This document shows positions 18,245 to 28,422 of a stretch of DNA of 64,000 nucleotides, one piece after another. The DNA is from Gilliamella sp. Pas-s25 (GTDB lineage Bacteria; Pseudomonadota; Gammaproteobacteria; Enterobacterales; Orbaceae). Made by a program: the position numbers and the translations under genes. The notes beneath the pieces were generated by a model. That model saw only the letters and a list, made by a program, of their open reading frames with translations. It searched no databases and was not told the DNA's origin. Numbering within the stretch: the stretch's first letter is position 1; each line of letters opens with the position of its first letter. The stretch is taken from the NCBI RefSeq assembly GCF_009795885.1, contig NZ_WTEV01000011.1:1-64000 (forward strand), in the 5' to 3' direction.

Positions 18245-20017
18245 TCAATTATCTACGACCATAAAACGGCGATTTTCAGTGACTATTTGTAAAAAGACCG
18301 GCAAGCTGATTTTTTCGCCTTTTTGTAATTTACCATTAGAATCATAAATCTTAGAACGACCAAAGGCATCTAAAACTACCGTTTTATCATCATAAATTGC
18401 TGCAATGCTATTTTCATCACCCGCAACGAGCCATTGTCTAGATTTTCCCTTAAGTAGATTTCTACCTTGATTATATTGCTGTGGTGGCGTAGTCACATGA
18501 AATACGTCTTGCATTAATGTGCACATAATATCGGTTTGCGAGGATGCTTGCGTTATTTGAGCACTTTCTTTATTAGGCCATGACATAATCAATGGTACTT
18601 TTAATGATGCACGGTTAAAATCACTACCTGTATTGCGTAGTGCTATTTTTTTCGCTTCATCAATTTTAATATCATTCGTACCAGTAATAATAATCACCGT
18701 ATCATCGTAAGCATTCGATAATCTTAAATAAGCAATTAAGGATTCAATATACTGATCTAACTTTTTAGCTTCAGTTTGAAGATCAGATATCGCAATTTTT
18801 TTGTTTTTATCACCTAACGAATATTGGATGATAGAAAATAAAGGTGCATGATTATCAAGATGATTCTGTTCCTCATGCCATGCTCTCCAATTTTCAGTTA
18901 TTTGTTTATTGGATTGTTTTTTAGGCTCTGGTATTGAAAAATTAGATAATAATGCAGAACGATATAAAGGCTCAGCAAAACCGTCTGCTGAAAACAGACC
19001 TAAATTATAATGCTGTTTAGTCACAACATCGAGCAATACAGAAGGCTTATGTCCAACTAAAATACTATTGTAGTAATTAGGATCTAATCCGTAAAATAAT
19101 GAAAAATCATTCAAATACGACTGATTACTTGCACCATAATGATTTGTAAAGGCAATATTATCTTGAGCAAACGCATTCAATCTAGGCATATGTTTAGTTA
19201 ATAAGTTTGTATTCCACCCATCAATAACAATCATAAGCACATTATTTTTTATCGGTTGTTTATCGTAAACAATGTGGCCTAATGGGTATTCAATTGCCAT
19301 CGCAAAAGGATTGCCTTCTTGAGCAACTCGATCGCGATAACCGTTTTCTTTCATAAAGCCATACCGTTCAAGAAAATGGCGAGCAGTTAAAGGATAAGAA
19401 AGCGGAAGGCTTGAGCGTTGCATGGTAATGGGGCGATAAAAATTAGCATCAGCCCAGCTATGGATCAAATGTGAGGCAACGAAGCAAACAATAAAAAAAA
19501 TCACAACTGGTCTTGCATAGCGTTTGCGTTTACTTAAGCTACGTAGTTTTTTCCAGCTCCATAATGCAAATAAAATCTCAATCAATAAAATAAAGGGAAT
19601 GGCAATAAATACCGTACTTAAATAAGAAACTTTTTGCGATGAGAATAATTGCCAAATCGACAAATTAAGATGCATTCTAAAATGCGAAAAAACTTCAATA
19701 TCAATAATCAGTAATGAAATACCGACTGTTGCAAAAACCGTTGCAATAATCCTTTGCCAACGAGACGAATGAATAAAAAAGCTTAGCGGAAAAAGTAGAA
19801 CCAAATAAGCAACAAAGGCCAAATAACTAAAATGACCAATGGCGCTAATGATTGCATAAAACCGCCCCATAAAAGTACGAGGCCAATCCGCAATAAGTAA
19901 ATATTGACTACCAAGCAAAATTACAACAAAAATATTAAACAACGTAAACCAATGCCCCCAGCTAACAATTTGTGAGGCACGATCGTCTTTGAAGTAAGTA
20001 TTTTTGATTTTGAGCAT
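18245..20017 (-). CDS. yejM: Inner-membrane LPS-homeostasis protein YejM/LapC/PbgA
   Basis: A 590-residue protein with five predicted N-terminal membrane helices in about the first 190 residues and a periplasmic sulfatase-like (alkaline phosphatase superfamily) domain beginning near NNVLMIVIDGWNTNLL. In enterobacteria this protein senses lipid A at the periplasmic side and tunes LpxC turnover through LapB. Length and layout agree with E. coli YejM (586 aa). The domain keeps the fold markers (VIDGWN, IIITGTND) but the family is not known for sulfatase activity. The small yejL gene that normally precedes it is absent. It is convergent with lipA. Confidence 0.92.
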   Translation of the reverse strand: MLKIKNTYFKDDRASQIVSWGHWFTLFNIFVVILLGSQYLLIADWPRTFMGRFYAIISAIGHFSYLAFVAYLVLLFPLSFFIHSSRWQRIIATVFATVGISLLIIDIEVFSHFRMHLNLSIWQLFSSQKVSYLSTVFIAIPFILLIEILFALWSWKKLRSLSKRKRYARPVVIFFIVCFVASHLIHSWADANFYRPITMQRSSLPLSYPLTARHFLERYGFMKENGYRDRVAQEGNPFAMAIEYPLGHIVYDKQPIKNNVLMIVIDGWNTNLLTKHMPRLNAFAQDNIAFTNHYGASNQSYLNDFSLFYGLDPNYYNSILVGHKPSVLLDVVTKQHYNLGLFSADGFAEPLYRSALLSNFSIPEPKKQSNKQITENWRAWHEEQNHLDNHAPLFSIIQYSLGDKNKKIAISDLQTEAKKLDQYIESLIAYLRLSNAYDDTVIIITGTNDIKIDEAKKIALRNTGSDFNRASLKVPLIMSWPNKESAQITQASSQTDIMCTLMQDVFHVTTPPQQYNQGRNLLKGKSRQWLVAGDENSIAAIYDDKTVVLDAFGRSKIYDSNGKLQKGEKISLPVFLQIVTENRRFMVVDN

Positions 20018-20206
20018 GTTTAGTCGTTGATAATGGTGATAGTGAAGCTAAATAAACAATAAATTTTGACTTAGTTTACCTGATTTTGAAAAATCTTTCT
20101 GTAAATTTTTTATTTGTTAGCATAAAGAATTTGGTAAGCTGTTGGCGATACTTCGGATACTTGTTATAATTTGAAAATGAAATAAGCTAACAAAAAGACA
20201 ATAATT

Positions 20207-21979
20207 TTGGCCATTACACAACTCAACGCACAACAAATCCAACCTGATTTATCTTATTTTTCTAAAAGCAAAAACACGACGAATACTTCAACAGTATTAG
20301 CATCAGAAAAATCAGAACATTTACTTATGTGGCAACCTCGCGCTGCATCTGCTTTATCCCTGTTATGCACCCCAAAAAGAGAATGTTATAGCCCACGTTT
20401 TATATTGCTTAAAGCGCCTGAAAGTGAGCTTCTTTTTGATTTACTAAGGCGAGCCATTAAATGTGATTTATCACCAGCCCCGCTCGGTTATAGTTATTTT
20501 TTTAGCGAAAGCAAAATTACACTAACCGAAGCAAAAAGCAAGCAAGATAATTTTGCAGCTCAAGACAATTGCTTATTTGCTTCTTCTGTTGATGCTGAAA
20601 AACTTTTCGGTTGTGTTAGACAACCTGAAAATGGTCCAATTAAATTACAAGCAGGATTAGTTCATCGTGCTAATGGTGGCGTTTTGATTTTAGGTCTTCG
20701 CTCGCTACTTAGCCAACCATCGTTATGGACAAAGCTAAAGCAAATGGTAATAAAACAAGAGTTTGAGTGGAGTTCATCTGACGAATCTCATCCTTTACCC
20801 TTATCTATTCCGCCTATGCCACTTGATTTACGTGTCATTTTAGTCGGAGATAGATTAAGTTTAGCCGAATTACAAGATTTCGAACCTGAATTTTATTCAA
20901 CATCGATTTACACTGAGTTTGAAAATGAATTACAGATTAAATCGCCCGAACAACTTGAACACTGGATTAACTATTTAAAATTTATTGCCAATAAACAGCA
21001 ATTACCCGATATTGATAGCTCGGCTATTGTAAAAATTTACAAAGAAGCAACTCGCTATACTGGTGACCAATATTACCTACCCCTTTCGGTTGATTGGGTT
21101 AATTCATTATTAGTCAATGCAACTTACTTTATGCAAAATAATGTAATAGATGAATCAGCAATTACAACTGCAATAAAGAAAAAATCATGGCACGAAGATT
21201 ATTTGCAAGATAGAGTGCATGATGAAATATTTAGTGATCAAATAATGATTAATACGAAAGATCAAGTCGTTGGTCAAATAAACGGCTTATCAGTCATTGA
21301 ATACCCCGGACATCCAAAAGCTATCGGTGAACCGACGCGGTTAAGTTGCCTTATCCATTTTGGCGATGGCGAGCTAATTGATATTGAACGCAAAACAGAG
21401 CTAGCCGGTAATATTCATTCAAAAGGAATGATGATAATGCAGGCTTTTATCATGTCTGAATTTGCATTTAATCACCAATTACCTTTTTCGACTTCTTTGG
21501 TTTTTGAGCAATCTTATAGTGAAATTGATGGTGATAGTGCTTCGCTTGCCGGACTTTGTGCAATCATTAGCGCTCTATCACAGCAACCTATCGATCAGCA
21601 GTTGGCTGTAACCGGTTCAGTGGATCAATTTGGTCATGTTCAAGCAATTGGTGGAGTGAACGAAAAAATTGAAGGATTTTTTGCTGTTTGTAAACAGCAA
21701 GGTTTAACCGGACAACAAGGCGTAATTATTCCAGCCACTAATCAACGCCATTTAAGTTTAAGTGATGAAGTCATTGAAGCTATTGAACAAGAGAAGTTTT
21801 CAATATGGACAGTAGAACATATTGCTGATGCGCTTTATTTGCTGACAGGTATTCCGTATAAAGATAAAAGTAGTATCAATCTTTACCAATTAATTCATGC
21901 ACGTATGCAGGCAGTATTATTACAAGACAAAAAACAAGATAGTTGGCTAACTAAATGGCAAAAATATTGCAAAAAGTAG
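20207..21979 (+). CDS. ycbZ: Lon-type (S16) protease homologue, YcbZ family
   Basis: A 590-residue protein with an AAA-like N-terminal part without an obvious P-loop and a C-terminal Lon-type serine-lysine protease domain: the catalytic Ser is in the GDSASLAGLCA region and the Lys in VNEKIEGFF. It matches E. coli YcbZ in length and domain order and, as there, precedes fabA. Its substrates are not established. The frame begins with a TTG at 20207; this keeps the N-terminal region typical of the family, whereas the first downstream ATGs would remove about 40 residues. Expression with fabA is possible, though a 114-base gap separates them. Confidence 0.88.
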   Translation: MAITQLNAQQIQPDLSYFSKSKNTTNTSTVLASEKSEHLLMWQPRAASALSLLCTPKRECYSPRFILLKAPESELLFDLLRRAIKCDLSPAPLGYSYFFSESKITLTEAKSKQDNFAAQDNCLFASSVDAEKLFGCVRQPENGPIKLQAGLVHRANGGVLILGLRSLLSQPSLWTKLKQMVIKQEFEWSSSDESHPLPLSIPPMPLDLRVILVGDRLSLAELQDFEPEFYSTSIYTEFENELQIKSPEQLEHWINYLKFIANKQQLPDIDSSAIVKIYKEATRYTGDQYYLPLSVDWVNSLLVNATYFMQNNVIDESAITTAIKKKSWHEDYLQDRVHDEIFSDQIMINTKDQVVGQINGLSVIEYPGHPKAIGEPTRLSCLIHFGDGELIDIERKTELAGNIHSKGMMIMQAFIMSEFAFNHQLPFSTSLVFEQSYSEIDGDSASLAGLCAIISALSQQPIDQQLAVTGSVDQFGHVQAIGGVNEKIEGFFAVCKQQGLTGQQGVIIPATNQRHLSLSDEVIEAIEQEKFSIWTVEHIADALYLLTGIPYKDKSSINLYQLIHARMQAVLLQDKKQDSWLTKWQKYCKK

Positions 21980-22093
21980 CAATACCCAATAAACTTTAGC
22001 CCAAAATTTTATTCATTATGGAATAAATAAGAGCTAGGTAACTTTCAATTTTTTAAAGCATGTTTTAATTTACATTAAATAAAAGGTTTTTTT

Positions 22094-22615
22094 ATGACAT
22101 TTGAACGTAAATCATCGTACGATAAAGCAGATTTAATTAAATCAGGAAATAATGAACTATTTGGCCATGATGGCCCTCCATTACCATCTGATTTAATGTT
22201 AATGATGGATCGTGTTATCGAGATGAATGAAAACGGTGGTAATTTTGGCAAAGGTTTTGTCGAGGCAGAACTTGATATTAATCCTGATTTATGGTTTTTT
22301 AAATGTCATTTTAAAAACGATCCAGTTATGCCGGGCTGCCTTGGACTTGATGCTATGTGGCAATTAGTGGGATTTTATTTAGGTTGGATTGGCGGTAAAG
22401 GTAAAGGACGAGCTTTAGGTGTTGGTGAAGTAAAATTCACCGGACAAGTATTACCAACCAATAAAAAAGTGACTTATAAAATCCATTTTAAACGCGTAAT
22501 TAACCGCAAATTAATTATGGGTATTGGTGATGGTGAAGTTTTTGTTGATGGCAAACTAATTTACCAAGCATCTGATTTAAAAGTAGGTTTATTCCAAGAT
22601 ACCAATACTTTTTAA
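22094..22615 (+). CDS. fabA: 3-hydroxydecanoyl-ACP dehydratase/isomerase
   Basis: Hot-dog fold enzyme that dehydrates 3-hydroxydecanoyl-ACP and isomerises the double bond, starting unsaturated fatty acid synthesis. Active-site His72 is in [13 protein letters not shown] and Asp86 in GLDAMWQ. The 173 residues match E. coli FabA (172). It follows the ycbZ-type gene, as in E. coli, and has a terminator-like stem after the stop. Confidence 0.98.
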   Translation: MTFERKSSYDKADLIKSGNNELFGHDGPPLPSDLMLMMDRVIEMNENGGNFGKGFVEAELDINPDLWFFKCHFKNDPVMPGCLGLDAMWQLVGFYLGWIGGKGKGRALGVGEVKFTGQVLPTNKKVTYKIHFKRVINRKLIMGIGDGEVFVDGKLIYQASDLKVGLFQDTNTF

Positions 22616-22638
22616 TTTAAAAATCTTCCTCATTCCAA

Positions 22639-22672
22639 TCAGCCATACACAATATAAGTATGGCTGAATATA
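22639..22672 (+). terminator. Terminator after fabA
   Basis: TCAGCCATAC (22639-22648) pairs perfectly with GTATGGCTGA (22658-22667); a run of Ts follows a few bases later. Confidence 0.65.
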
Positions 22673-22852
22673 ATGCTTTTTCTCATTAAAAATAATTTAT
22701 CATCGCTAAGTTAGATTTTGTTTATCAGAGTATAAACACAGAAACAGTCATGAAACAAACGGCTAACTATCAAGTAAAAATATCATCACAACGTCGTAAG
22801 TTTCAATAATCAATGTATAATGCTACAAATTATTATACTTTTTTTATTTATC

Positions 22853-23335
22853 ATGAATTACTTAAAACACTTATTGATTTTTATTATTCTATTTTTTTTA
22901 TCAAATACACTAACTTATGCCGATTTCAGCGGTAAAGTTGTCAAAGTAATTGATGGAGACACAGTAGATATTTTGACGGTAAAAAAGCAAAAAATTCGTG
23001 TTCGATTACTTGATATTGATGCGCCAGAAATAGGGCAAGCCTTTGGTAATGCATCACGAAGATATTTAGCCTCACTCATTGCGGGTAAAAATGTTTCTGT
23101 TAAAGAAAATAAAAAAGATATCTATAAAAGAACTTTAGGTACTATCTTTTTTAATGAGGTGAATATCAATGCCAAAATGGTAGAGAGTGGTTACGCTTGG
23201 GCTTATCGTTATAAAGGAGTCGCTGACAACAAGATAATGGTAAAATTAGAGGTAAATGCAAAACAAAACAAAAAAGGGCTATGGAAAGATAAACATCCTA
23301 TAGCTCCTTGGGATTTTCGTCATAATAAACGATAA
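22853..23335 (+). CDS. Secreted thermonuclease-family (SNase-like) nuclease
   Basis: A staphylococcal nuclease-like protein of 160 residues from the ATG at 22853; an in-frame ATG at 22820 would add 11. It has an N-terminal signal peptide (LLIFIILFFLSNTLTYA). The OB-fold core shows VIDGDTVDI, the catalytic region RVRLLDIDAPE, and a C-terminal YKGVADNKIM...KGLWKD block typical of SNase homologues. It probably cuts DNA or RNA outside the cytoplasm, with Ca2+ as cofactor in the family. It is a single gene, convergent with the next. Confidence 0.88.
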   Translation: MNYLKHLLIFIILFFLSNTLTYADFSGKVVKVIDGDTVDILTVKKQKIRVRLLDIDAPEIGQAFGNASRRYLASLIAGKNVSVKENKKDIYKRTLGTIFFNEVNINAKMVESGYAWAYRYKGVADNKIMVKLEVNAKQNKKGLWKDKHPIAPWDFRHNKR

Positions 23336-23352
23336 ATTGGCTTATAAAACAC

Positions 23353-23631
23353 TTATTTTTTAAGTAAAGTTGCCTCAATTTGTTTAAGTAAATTGATGCC
23401 TTGTTGACAAGCTGATTCTTGTTTAGTTTCTGGCATTGAAGAAATTTGTTGTTTAGCGTTTTCTAAGTTTTGCTTTATCATATTAGTTTGTTGCTTTGTT
23501 GCTGTATCTTCAGGGATAGCTTTCACTAGGCTGTCAACTTTATCGAAATAAGCACTACATGATTCAGATAAATCTGCCATAGCAAACGACGAAAGACCTA
23601 ATAATGCAATAGATAATACTAACTTTGTCAT
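23353..23631 (-). CDS. Small periplasmic protein, DUF5339-like
   Basis: A 92-residue protein with a clear signal peptide (LVLSIALLGLSSFAMA, cleaved before DLSES) and a mature helical region of about 73 residues with two cysteines (ESCSAYF and ESACQQG) that could form a disulfide. The pattern resembles the DUF5339 family of small periplasmic proteins, which has no known function; the family call is from memory of the pattern. It ends 17 bases beyond the convergent nuclease gene. Confidence 0.65.
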   Translation of the reverse strand: MTKLVLSIALLGLSSFAMADLSESCSAYFDKVDSLVKAIPEDTATKQQTNMIKQNLENAKQQISSMPETKQESACQQGINLLKQIEATLLKK

Positions 23632-23745
23632 TGTTTTTCCTTATATCATATGTTTATTCATGATATCACTAAAAATGATAATCTATGTTATAAAATAACT
23701 AATTAATGATAAAGGATTTAAGGTGGGAAGTCTAATTACTAAACA

Positions 23746-23773
23746 TCTTATCAGTAAATGTTTACTGATAAGA
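23746..23773 (-). terminator. Terminator of the cold-shock gene
   Basis: A perfect 13-bp stem with a two-base loop (TCTTATCAGTAAA and its complement). It lies about 23 bases beyond the csp stop. Confidence 0.75.
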
Positions 23774-23796
23774 TAATAAAAGATAAGGCGTAAATC

Positions 23797-24006
23797 TTAG
23801 ATAATAGTCACATCTGCTGCCGCAGGACCACGAGGGCTGTCTTGAATTGAGAATTCTACTTGTTGACCTTCGCCTAATGTTTTGAATCCATCACCAGAAA
23901 TTGCTGAAAAATGTACAAATACATCTTTACTACCATCAGCAGGAGAAATAAAACCAAAACCTTTACTTTCGTTGAACCATTTAACTTGACCAGTTTTCTT
24001 AGACAT
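23797..24006 (-). CDS. Cold-shock domain protein, CspA family
   Basis: A 69-residue single cold-shock domain, an OB-fold RNA/DNA chaperone. Both nucleic-acid motifs are intact: RNP1 KGFGFI and RNP2 VFVHF. The sequence begins [17 protein letters not shown] and ends PAAADVTII, as in CspC/CspE-type proteins; which paralogue it is cannot be decided. About 190 bases of AT-rich sequence upstream could be the long 5' leader common in csp mRNAs. Confidence 0.96.
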   Translation of the reverse strand: MSKKTGQVKWFNESKGFGFISPADGSKDVFVHFSAISGDGFKTLGEGQQVEFSIQDSPRGPAAADVTII

Positions 24007-24297
24007 AATAATCTTCCTATAAATAAATTAATCTTAGCCATTAAGGCTATATTCAAAAACATAAAACCTAGATTACTCACTAACACTAAGAAGAAGATAC
24101 TGAAGAAAACTAATCTCTAAGACATCGTAAACTACAAACTACATATATCTAAATGTTACAAAATAAATCCGCATGTCGTATGCTTAGCTCTATTTACGCA
24201 TAAAAAAATGACTAATGCAAGAAATCTTTTGAAAGATTTGTTAATAGCACTGAAATAAAACAATTCTGTACTGTAGAAATTATTATAATACAAAACA
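24007..24297. promoter_or_regulatory. Probable csp leader and promoter region
   Basis: No open frame is present between the csp start and the IS fragment. csp genes usually have 100-200 base leaders that act as RNA thermosensors; the length fits but I found no clear cold-box sequence. Confidence 0.35.
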
Positions 24298-24354
24298 ATT
24301 TCGGGGAAAACGCCTTATGAGTTTTTAGAGGATTATTTTAATCATGAAGTGTAA
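24298..24354 (+). mobile_element. C-terminal fragment of an IS481-like transposase
   Basis: A short frame reads KTPYEFLEDYFNHEV and stops at 24352-24354. This is the usual end of an IS481-type transposase and matches the degenerate end near 9735-9777. Everything upstream is gone. It lies at the edge of the tRNA-Arg islet. Confidence 0.45.
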
Positions 24355-24503
24355 AAAACTCGATGTTTTCCTACAGTTTAATGATTTTTGCTGTTTGATT
24401 CATTTCTGACTCTTCTTTTCGTGTTATAAAATAATTCAAATGTCAGATTAAATTTAAGGCTACTACATATTGTTGTAGAACTGGTGAACGCCTTTAGCTT
24501 GAA

Positions 24504-25058
24504 TTAAAACGCTATCATGCTATAGGGCGTTCGCCCTATTCTTTTGATGGTTAAGTATTGCTTAATATCATAATAACCATTATAACAATCATCATTATAC
24601 TTATGTATTTTTTCTTTTAGTTCTTGAATATTTTTACTCTTAGTAAATCCAACACACCAATAAGATCTAACATCAATATTTTCATTTTTTTTTATACTAA
24701 GTATTTTTTGTAAATCAAGAAACATATTTTTTATACAATCTGAAGGAGAAGCATTCTGTTTAAATTCAATAAATAAAAAATAATTTTGTGACCAACCTTT
24801 TTTCCTCACAACAAAATCAGGGATAATGCTACACCGATTTTTCATGGCTGCATATCGTTTATCAGGTAAGCATCTTAACTCTCTGTACCACTCAATATTG
24901 TCTTCTAACTCAGTTAGGTAATAAGAAAACTCAATTTGTAGCCATGTCTCCCACCCTCTAATATTCTGTTTATCAATTATCTTTAATTTTTGACGAAATA
25001 CACGACTACTTGTAAATGTATCCAATAATTCAATTAGAAATGCATGATCTCTTTTCAT
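24504..25058 (-). CDS. Unknown protein with a PD-(D/E)XK nuclease-like motif
   Basis: A 184-residue cytoplasmic protein I do not recognise by name. Its centre fits the PD-(D/E)XK nuclease core: IIPDFVV (Pro80-Asp81) followed 17 residues later by a hydrophobic strand ending in FIEFKQN (Glu98, Lys100). A Glu in the first helix (GWETWLQIEF) would complete the pattern. Such folds occur in restriction enzymes, repair nucleases and orphan anti-phage or toxin proteins. It stands alone between a tRNA-Arg gene and an IS fragment, with no methylase or partner visible, so it looks horizontally acquired. Its last codons contain a perfect palindrome. A nuclease role is inference. Confidence 0.55.
   Translation of the reverse strand: MKRDHAFLIELLDTFTSSRVFRQKLKIIDKQNIRGWETWLQIEFSYYLTELEDNIEWYRELRCLPDKRYAAMKNRCSIIPDFVVRKKGWSQNYFLFIEFKQNASPSDCIKNMFLDLQKILSIKKNENIDVRSYWCVGFTKSKNIQELKEKIHKYNDDCYNGYYDIKQYLTIKRIGRTPYSMIAF
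24522..24539 (-). terminator. Perfect palindrome in the last codons of the nuclease-like gene
   Basis: ATAGGGCG and CGCCCTAT form an 8-bp GC-rich perfect stem with a two-base loop, 15 bases before the end of the reading frame. It could act as a terminator hairpin or mark a REP-like element. No long T-run follows. Confidence 0.4.
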
Positions 25059-25177
25059 AATAATTAAGTTGAATTCTATTGAAAAATAAATATTAAAGCA
25101 CAGTTAAGCTGTAAAATTCAACTTAAGCAGTTAAATTTTATAAAACATTTGAAATTGATTTAACTCATTGATTTTAA

Positions 25178-25254
25178 TGGCGTCCCCTACAGGATTCGAA
25201 CCTGTGACCTACGGCTTAGAAGGCCGTTGCTCTATCCAGCTGAGCTAAGGAGAC
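25178..25254 (-). tRNA. tRNA-Arg (anticodon TCT)
   Basis: A 77-base cloverleaf read on the minus strand: acceptor GTCTCCT pairs with AGGGGAC, the D-arm is GCTC-AGCTGGATA-GAGC, the anticodon loop CTTCTAA gives TCT, the T-arm ACAGG-TTCGAAT-CCTGT is intact, and CCA is encoded. It reads AGA codons, which are common in AT-rich genomes. The accessory islet lies directly downstream of its 3' end, the usual side for integration. Confidence 0.97.
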
Positions 25255-25482
25255 TGGGATTGGATTTGTTGATTAGACGCTGTGTATTATATAAAGCTAT
25301 TTCTATCCGTCAATGATTTTTAATGGTTTATTGTATTGGATTGTCAAAATATCGCCAATTCTAGGTTTTTATTTTTTGTTTTGGTTATGAATATAGCCAA
25401 TTCATAAGTAATTTGATGACTATTTGATATATAGCGCTTTTTAAGCACTATATATCATTTTATTTGTTAATCGCTTTTAATT

Positions 25483-26265
25483 TTAATTATTTTCCTCTAT
25501 TTTTTCAGGTGTTTTATTTTTTTTGTTGGCTATTTGGCATAGTTCTTCGCATTTGCTTTTTTTCATCACTTCGATAATGTGTGAAAACTGTGCTTCAAAT
25601 GTTGGTTGTTGGGTTATTAGTGTTTCAGCCTTTTCGATAATCAGTAGCTTTTGTTGTTCAGTTATCACATTTGCATAATTTTCAGCCGATTGTTCTAGAG
25701 TGGTGATAATATTAAGTTTGGATTGTTCAGTTAGACAGTCCGGTAGTTCCATCCACTTAAATCCACCATAATAGTATTTTAACATTTCTTCTTGCATCAT
25801 TTTTGTACTATATGTTATAACTCCGCCCCTCTCCGCTTCTGGAAGTTCTTTATAAAACTGGTTAACTTGCTGTGATATTGCCGCAAAATATTTTATATTA
25901 AAATTACTTAATAGAATGATTTCAGCTTGGAATTTTTTTAGGTTATTGGTTAGGTCTTGGCTCGTTAATTCGTTTGATTTATTTGGCGAAAAGATTAAAT
26001 ACATTTCTACTATATAGTTAATATAATTGGTGATTTGCAATTTTTCGTCTAATTTATCGTTTGAAAAATTTCCAATAAGTTTGGGATCGGTGAATTTTCT
26101 AAGAATTGCTTTACCTTCTGCTGTATCTAACCTAGGTAATGTTTTTTGAGATTCAATTTGTTTGATTAATAGATAAAACTGCGTGTTGTCAGAGTGATAA
26201 TTAAAGTCTATCGCATGCGCGAAACAACTGATTAATATTAATATGGCACTTATTATTAACTTCAT
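25483..26265 (-). CDS. Putative periplasmic protein of unknown function
   Basis: A 260-residue protein with a signal peptide (LIISAILILISCFAHA) and no further membrane segment. The mature part is helical and polar, with two cysteines in KKSKCEELCQI near the C-terminus and a charged Lys/Glu/Asn tail. I do not recognise the family. It lies upstream of the tRNA and follows rep in the same direction with a 37-base gap, so it could be transcribed with rep. Confidence 0.55.
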   Translation of the reverse strand: MKLIISAILILISCFAHAIDFNYHSDNTQFYLLIKQIESQKTLPRLDTAEGKAILRKFTDPKLIGNFSNDKLDEKLQITNYINYIVEMYLIFSPNKSNELTSQDLTNNLKKFQAEIILLSNFNIKYFAAISQQVNQFYKELPEAERGGVITYSTKMMQEEMLKYYYGGFKWMELPDCLTEQSKLNIITTLEQSAENYANVITEQQKLLIIEKAETLITQQPTFEAQFSHIIEVMKKSKCEELCQIANKKNKTPEKIEENN

Positions 26266-26302
26266 ATTTTGTATTCCTTACATTGTCATGGTTAATATTT
26301 GC

Positions 26303-28318
26303 TTATTTAGCCTTGGCAATCTGCGCTTTTAGCATGGCTAGGCGGCTTTGTCCTTGTTGCATTTTTTTTTCGGGAGATAGTTCGTTGCGTTGATCTTGCC
26401 ATGCCAAGTCATCTTGTGGTAGTTCTAATAAGAATCGACTTGGTTCGACTTGTATTGTCTCTCCAAATTGTTTACGTTGTCGGCTAAATGAAAATGTGAG
26501 CACTTGTTGAGCTCGAGTAATGCCTACATAGGCTAGGCGACGCTCTTCTTCAATGTTGTCTTCGTCAATACTGTTTTGGTGGGGTAATAAGCCTTCGGAC
26601 ATGCCCACCAAATACACATAAGGAAACTCTAACCCTTTCGAAGCATGCAGTGTCATAAGCTGAACTTGATCGAGCTCTTCTTCGGTTTCATTACGTTCTA
26701 GCATGTCTCGTAAGGTGAATCTGGCAACGGCTTGTTCAAGTGTCATAGCTTCGTCAATATCATCGCCTTTTAACATGTCATTTAACCAGCTAACTAGCTG
26801 TTCGACATTGCGCATACGCATTTGCCCTGATGCAGGGGATGTGGATGTTTCATAAATCCAGCTTTCGTAATTGATGCCATGCAGTAGTTCATAAATCACG
26901 TCCATCGGTTCATGCTGCGATTTTTGAATAAGCGTATCAAACCAATGGATAAATACCTGTAATGATTCCATGCGCTTGCCTGATAGTAGTTGAGTTAGCC
27001 CCATATCATGACTTGCTTGATATAGGCTGACACCGCGGTGATTTGCCCACTCCCCTAGTTTTTGGATGGTTGCAGGGCCAATTTCTCGTTTTGGTGTGTT
27101 GATAATGCGAATAAATGCATTGTCATCATCAGTGTTAGTTAATAACCGCAAATACGCCATTAAGTCTTTAATTTCAATTCGCGCAAAAAACGATGTTCCG
27201 CCGGAGATTCGATAGGGTATGCGATATTGCATTAACATCTTTTCAATTAGTCGAGCCTGATGATTACCACGATATAAAATAGCATATTGACCATATTGAC
27301 CGTTATGCGCAAAGCGATGACCAATAAGATCATTAATGACTTTTTCGGCTTCGTGCTCTTCACTATCAGCAGAAATGACTTTTAATGTTTCGCCATAACC
27401 TAATTCTGAAAACAGTTTTTTTTCAAAGATGTGTGGATTATTTTCGATTAAAATATTCGCCACTTTTAAAATTCGACCCGATGATCGATAATTTTGTTCT
27501 AGTTTGATGACTTCTAATGTTGGAAAATCTTGTTTAAGTAATACTAAATTTTGTGGCCTTGCACCTCGCCATGAGTAAATAGATTGGTCATCATCACCAA
27601 CGACGGTAAATTTGGCTCGGTTGCCAACTAGTAATTTGATAAATTCGTATTGGCTTGTGTTAGTATCTTGATACTCGTCAACTAGCAAGTAACGAACTTT
27701 GTTTTGCCACTTTTCGCGGACTTGTTCGTTGTTTTTTAATAATAGCGTAGGTAGTAAGATGAGATCATCAAAATCTAAAATACTACACGATTTTAGTTGT
27801 TTTTCGTAAAGTTGATAGCAGTGTGCAAAGAGCTTTTCTTTGTTAGTTTGTGCCCTTGCCATGGCAGTGGTTGAGTCGATAATGTCGTTTTTCCAATTTG
27901 ATATAGTGGCACGTAGTTGGTTGATAAGGTCTTTGTCATTATCTAACCATTGTTGTGTGAGCTCTTTTAATAGTGCTGTTTGGTCATGATCGTCAAATAA
28001 TGAAAAGTTCGACTTAATACCAAGGTGTGTATATTCTTTGCGAACGATATCTAACCCTAAGGTATGGAATGTCGATATTTTTAGCCCTCTGGCTTCTTGT
28101 TTGCTAAGCGATTGGGCTATGCGTTCTTTCATTTCGCGTGCTGCTTTGTTGGTGAAAGTGACGGCAATAATATGGCGTGGCAAATATTCTTTAACACGAA
28201 TTAGATAAGCAATTTTGTTGATGATAACCCGAGTCTTTCCAGAGCCTGCACCCGCTAATACAAGGCAAGGTCCTGAAACATATTCAACGGCTTTTTGTTG
28301 ACTTGAATTTAAACGCAC
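26303..28318 (-). CDS. rep: ATP-dependent DNA helicase Rep
   Basis: Superfamily 1A 3'-5' helicase that removes proteins ahead of the replication fork. The Walker A motif [10 protein letters not shown] is at about residues 21-30; later motifs include [22 protein letters not shown] (Walker B), [29 protein letters not shown] and YVGITRA. At 671 residues it equals E. coli Rep (673) and is shorter than UvrD, and it starts directly at [13 protein letters not shown], as Rep does. Confidence 0.96.
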   Translation of the reverse strand: MRLNSSQQKAVEYVSGPCLVLAGAGSGKTRVIINKIAYLIRVKEYLPRHIIAVTFTNKAAREMKERIAQSLSKQEARGLKISTFHTLGLDIVRKEYTHLGIKSNFSLFDDHDQTALLKELTQQWLDNDKDLINQLRATISNWKNDIIDSTTAMARAQTNKEKLFAHCYQLYEKQLKSCSILDFDDLILLPTLLLKNNEQVREKWQNKVRYLLVDEYQDTNTSQYEFIKLLVGNRAKFTVVGDDDQSIYSWRGARPQNLVLLKQDFPTLEVIKLEQNYRSSGRILKVANILIENNPHIFEKKLFSELGYGETLKVISADSEEHEAEKVINDLIGHRFAHNGQYGQYAILYRGNHQARLIEKMLMQYRIPYRISGGTSFFARIEIKDLMAYLRLLTNTDDDNAFIRIINTPKREIGPATIQKLGEWANHRGVSLYQASHDMGLTQLLSGKRMESLQVFIHWFDTLIQKSQHEPMDVIYELLHGINYESWIYETSTSPASGQMRMRNVEQLVSWLNDMLKGDDIDEAMTLEQAVARFTLRDMLERNETEEELDQVQLMTLHASKGLEFPYVYLVGMSEGLLPHQNSIDEDNIEEERRLAYVGITRAQQVLTFSFSRQRKQFGETIQVEPSRFLLELPQDDLAWQDQRNELSPEKKMQQGQSRLAMLKAQIAKAK

Positions 28319-28422
28319 TGAATAAAACCATTAAGAAAATTGTTGGCTAGTATATAACGATATACTAGCTATGTGCAATTAGCGCCATTATAAAGCGAAT
28401 ATGATTGCTTTTTTATAGAATA

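Noticed and set aside
24504-25254. Full genomic island with integrase at tRNA-Arg
   Set aside because: No integrase gene and no second copy of the tRNA 3' end in the window; only a small islet is supported.
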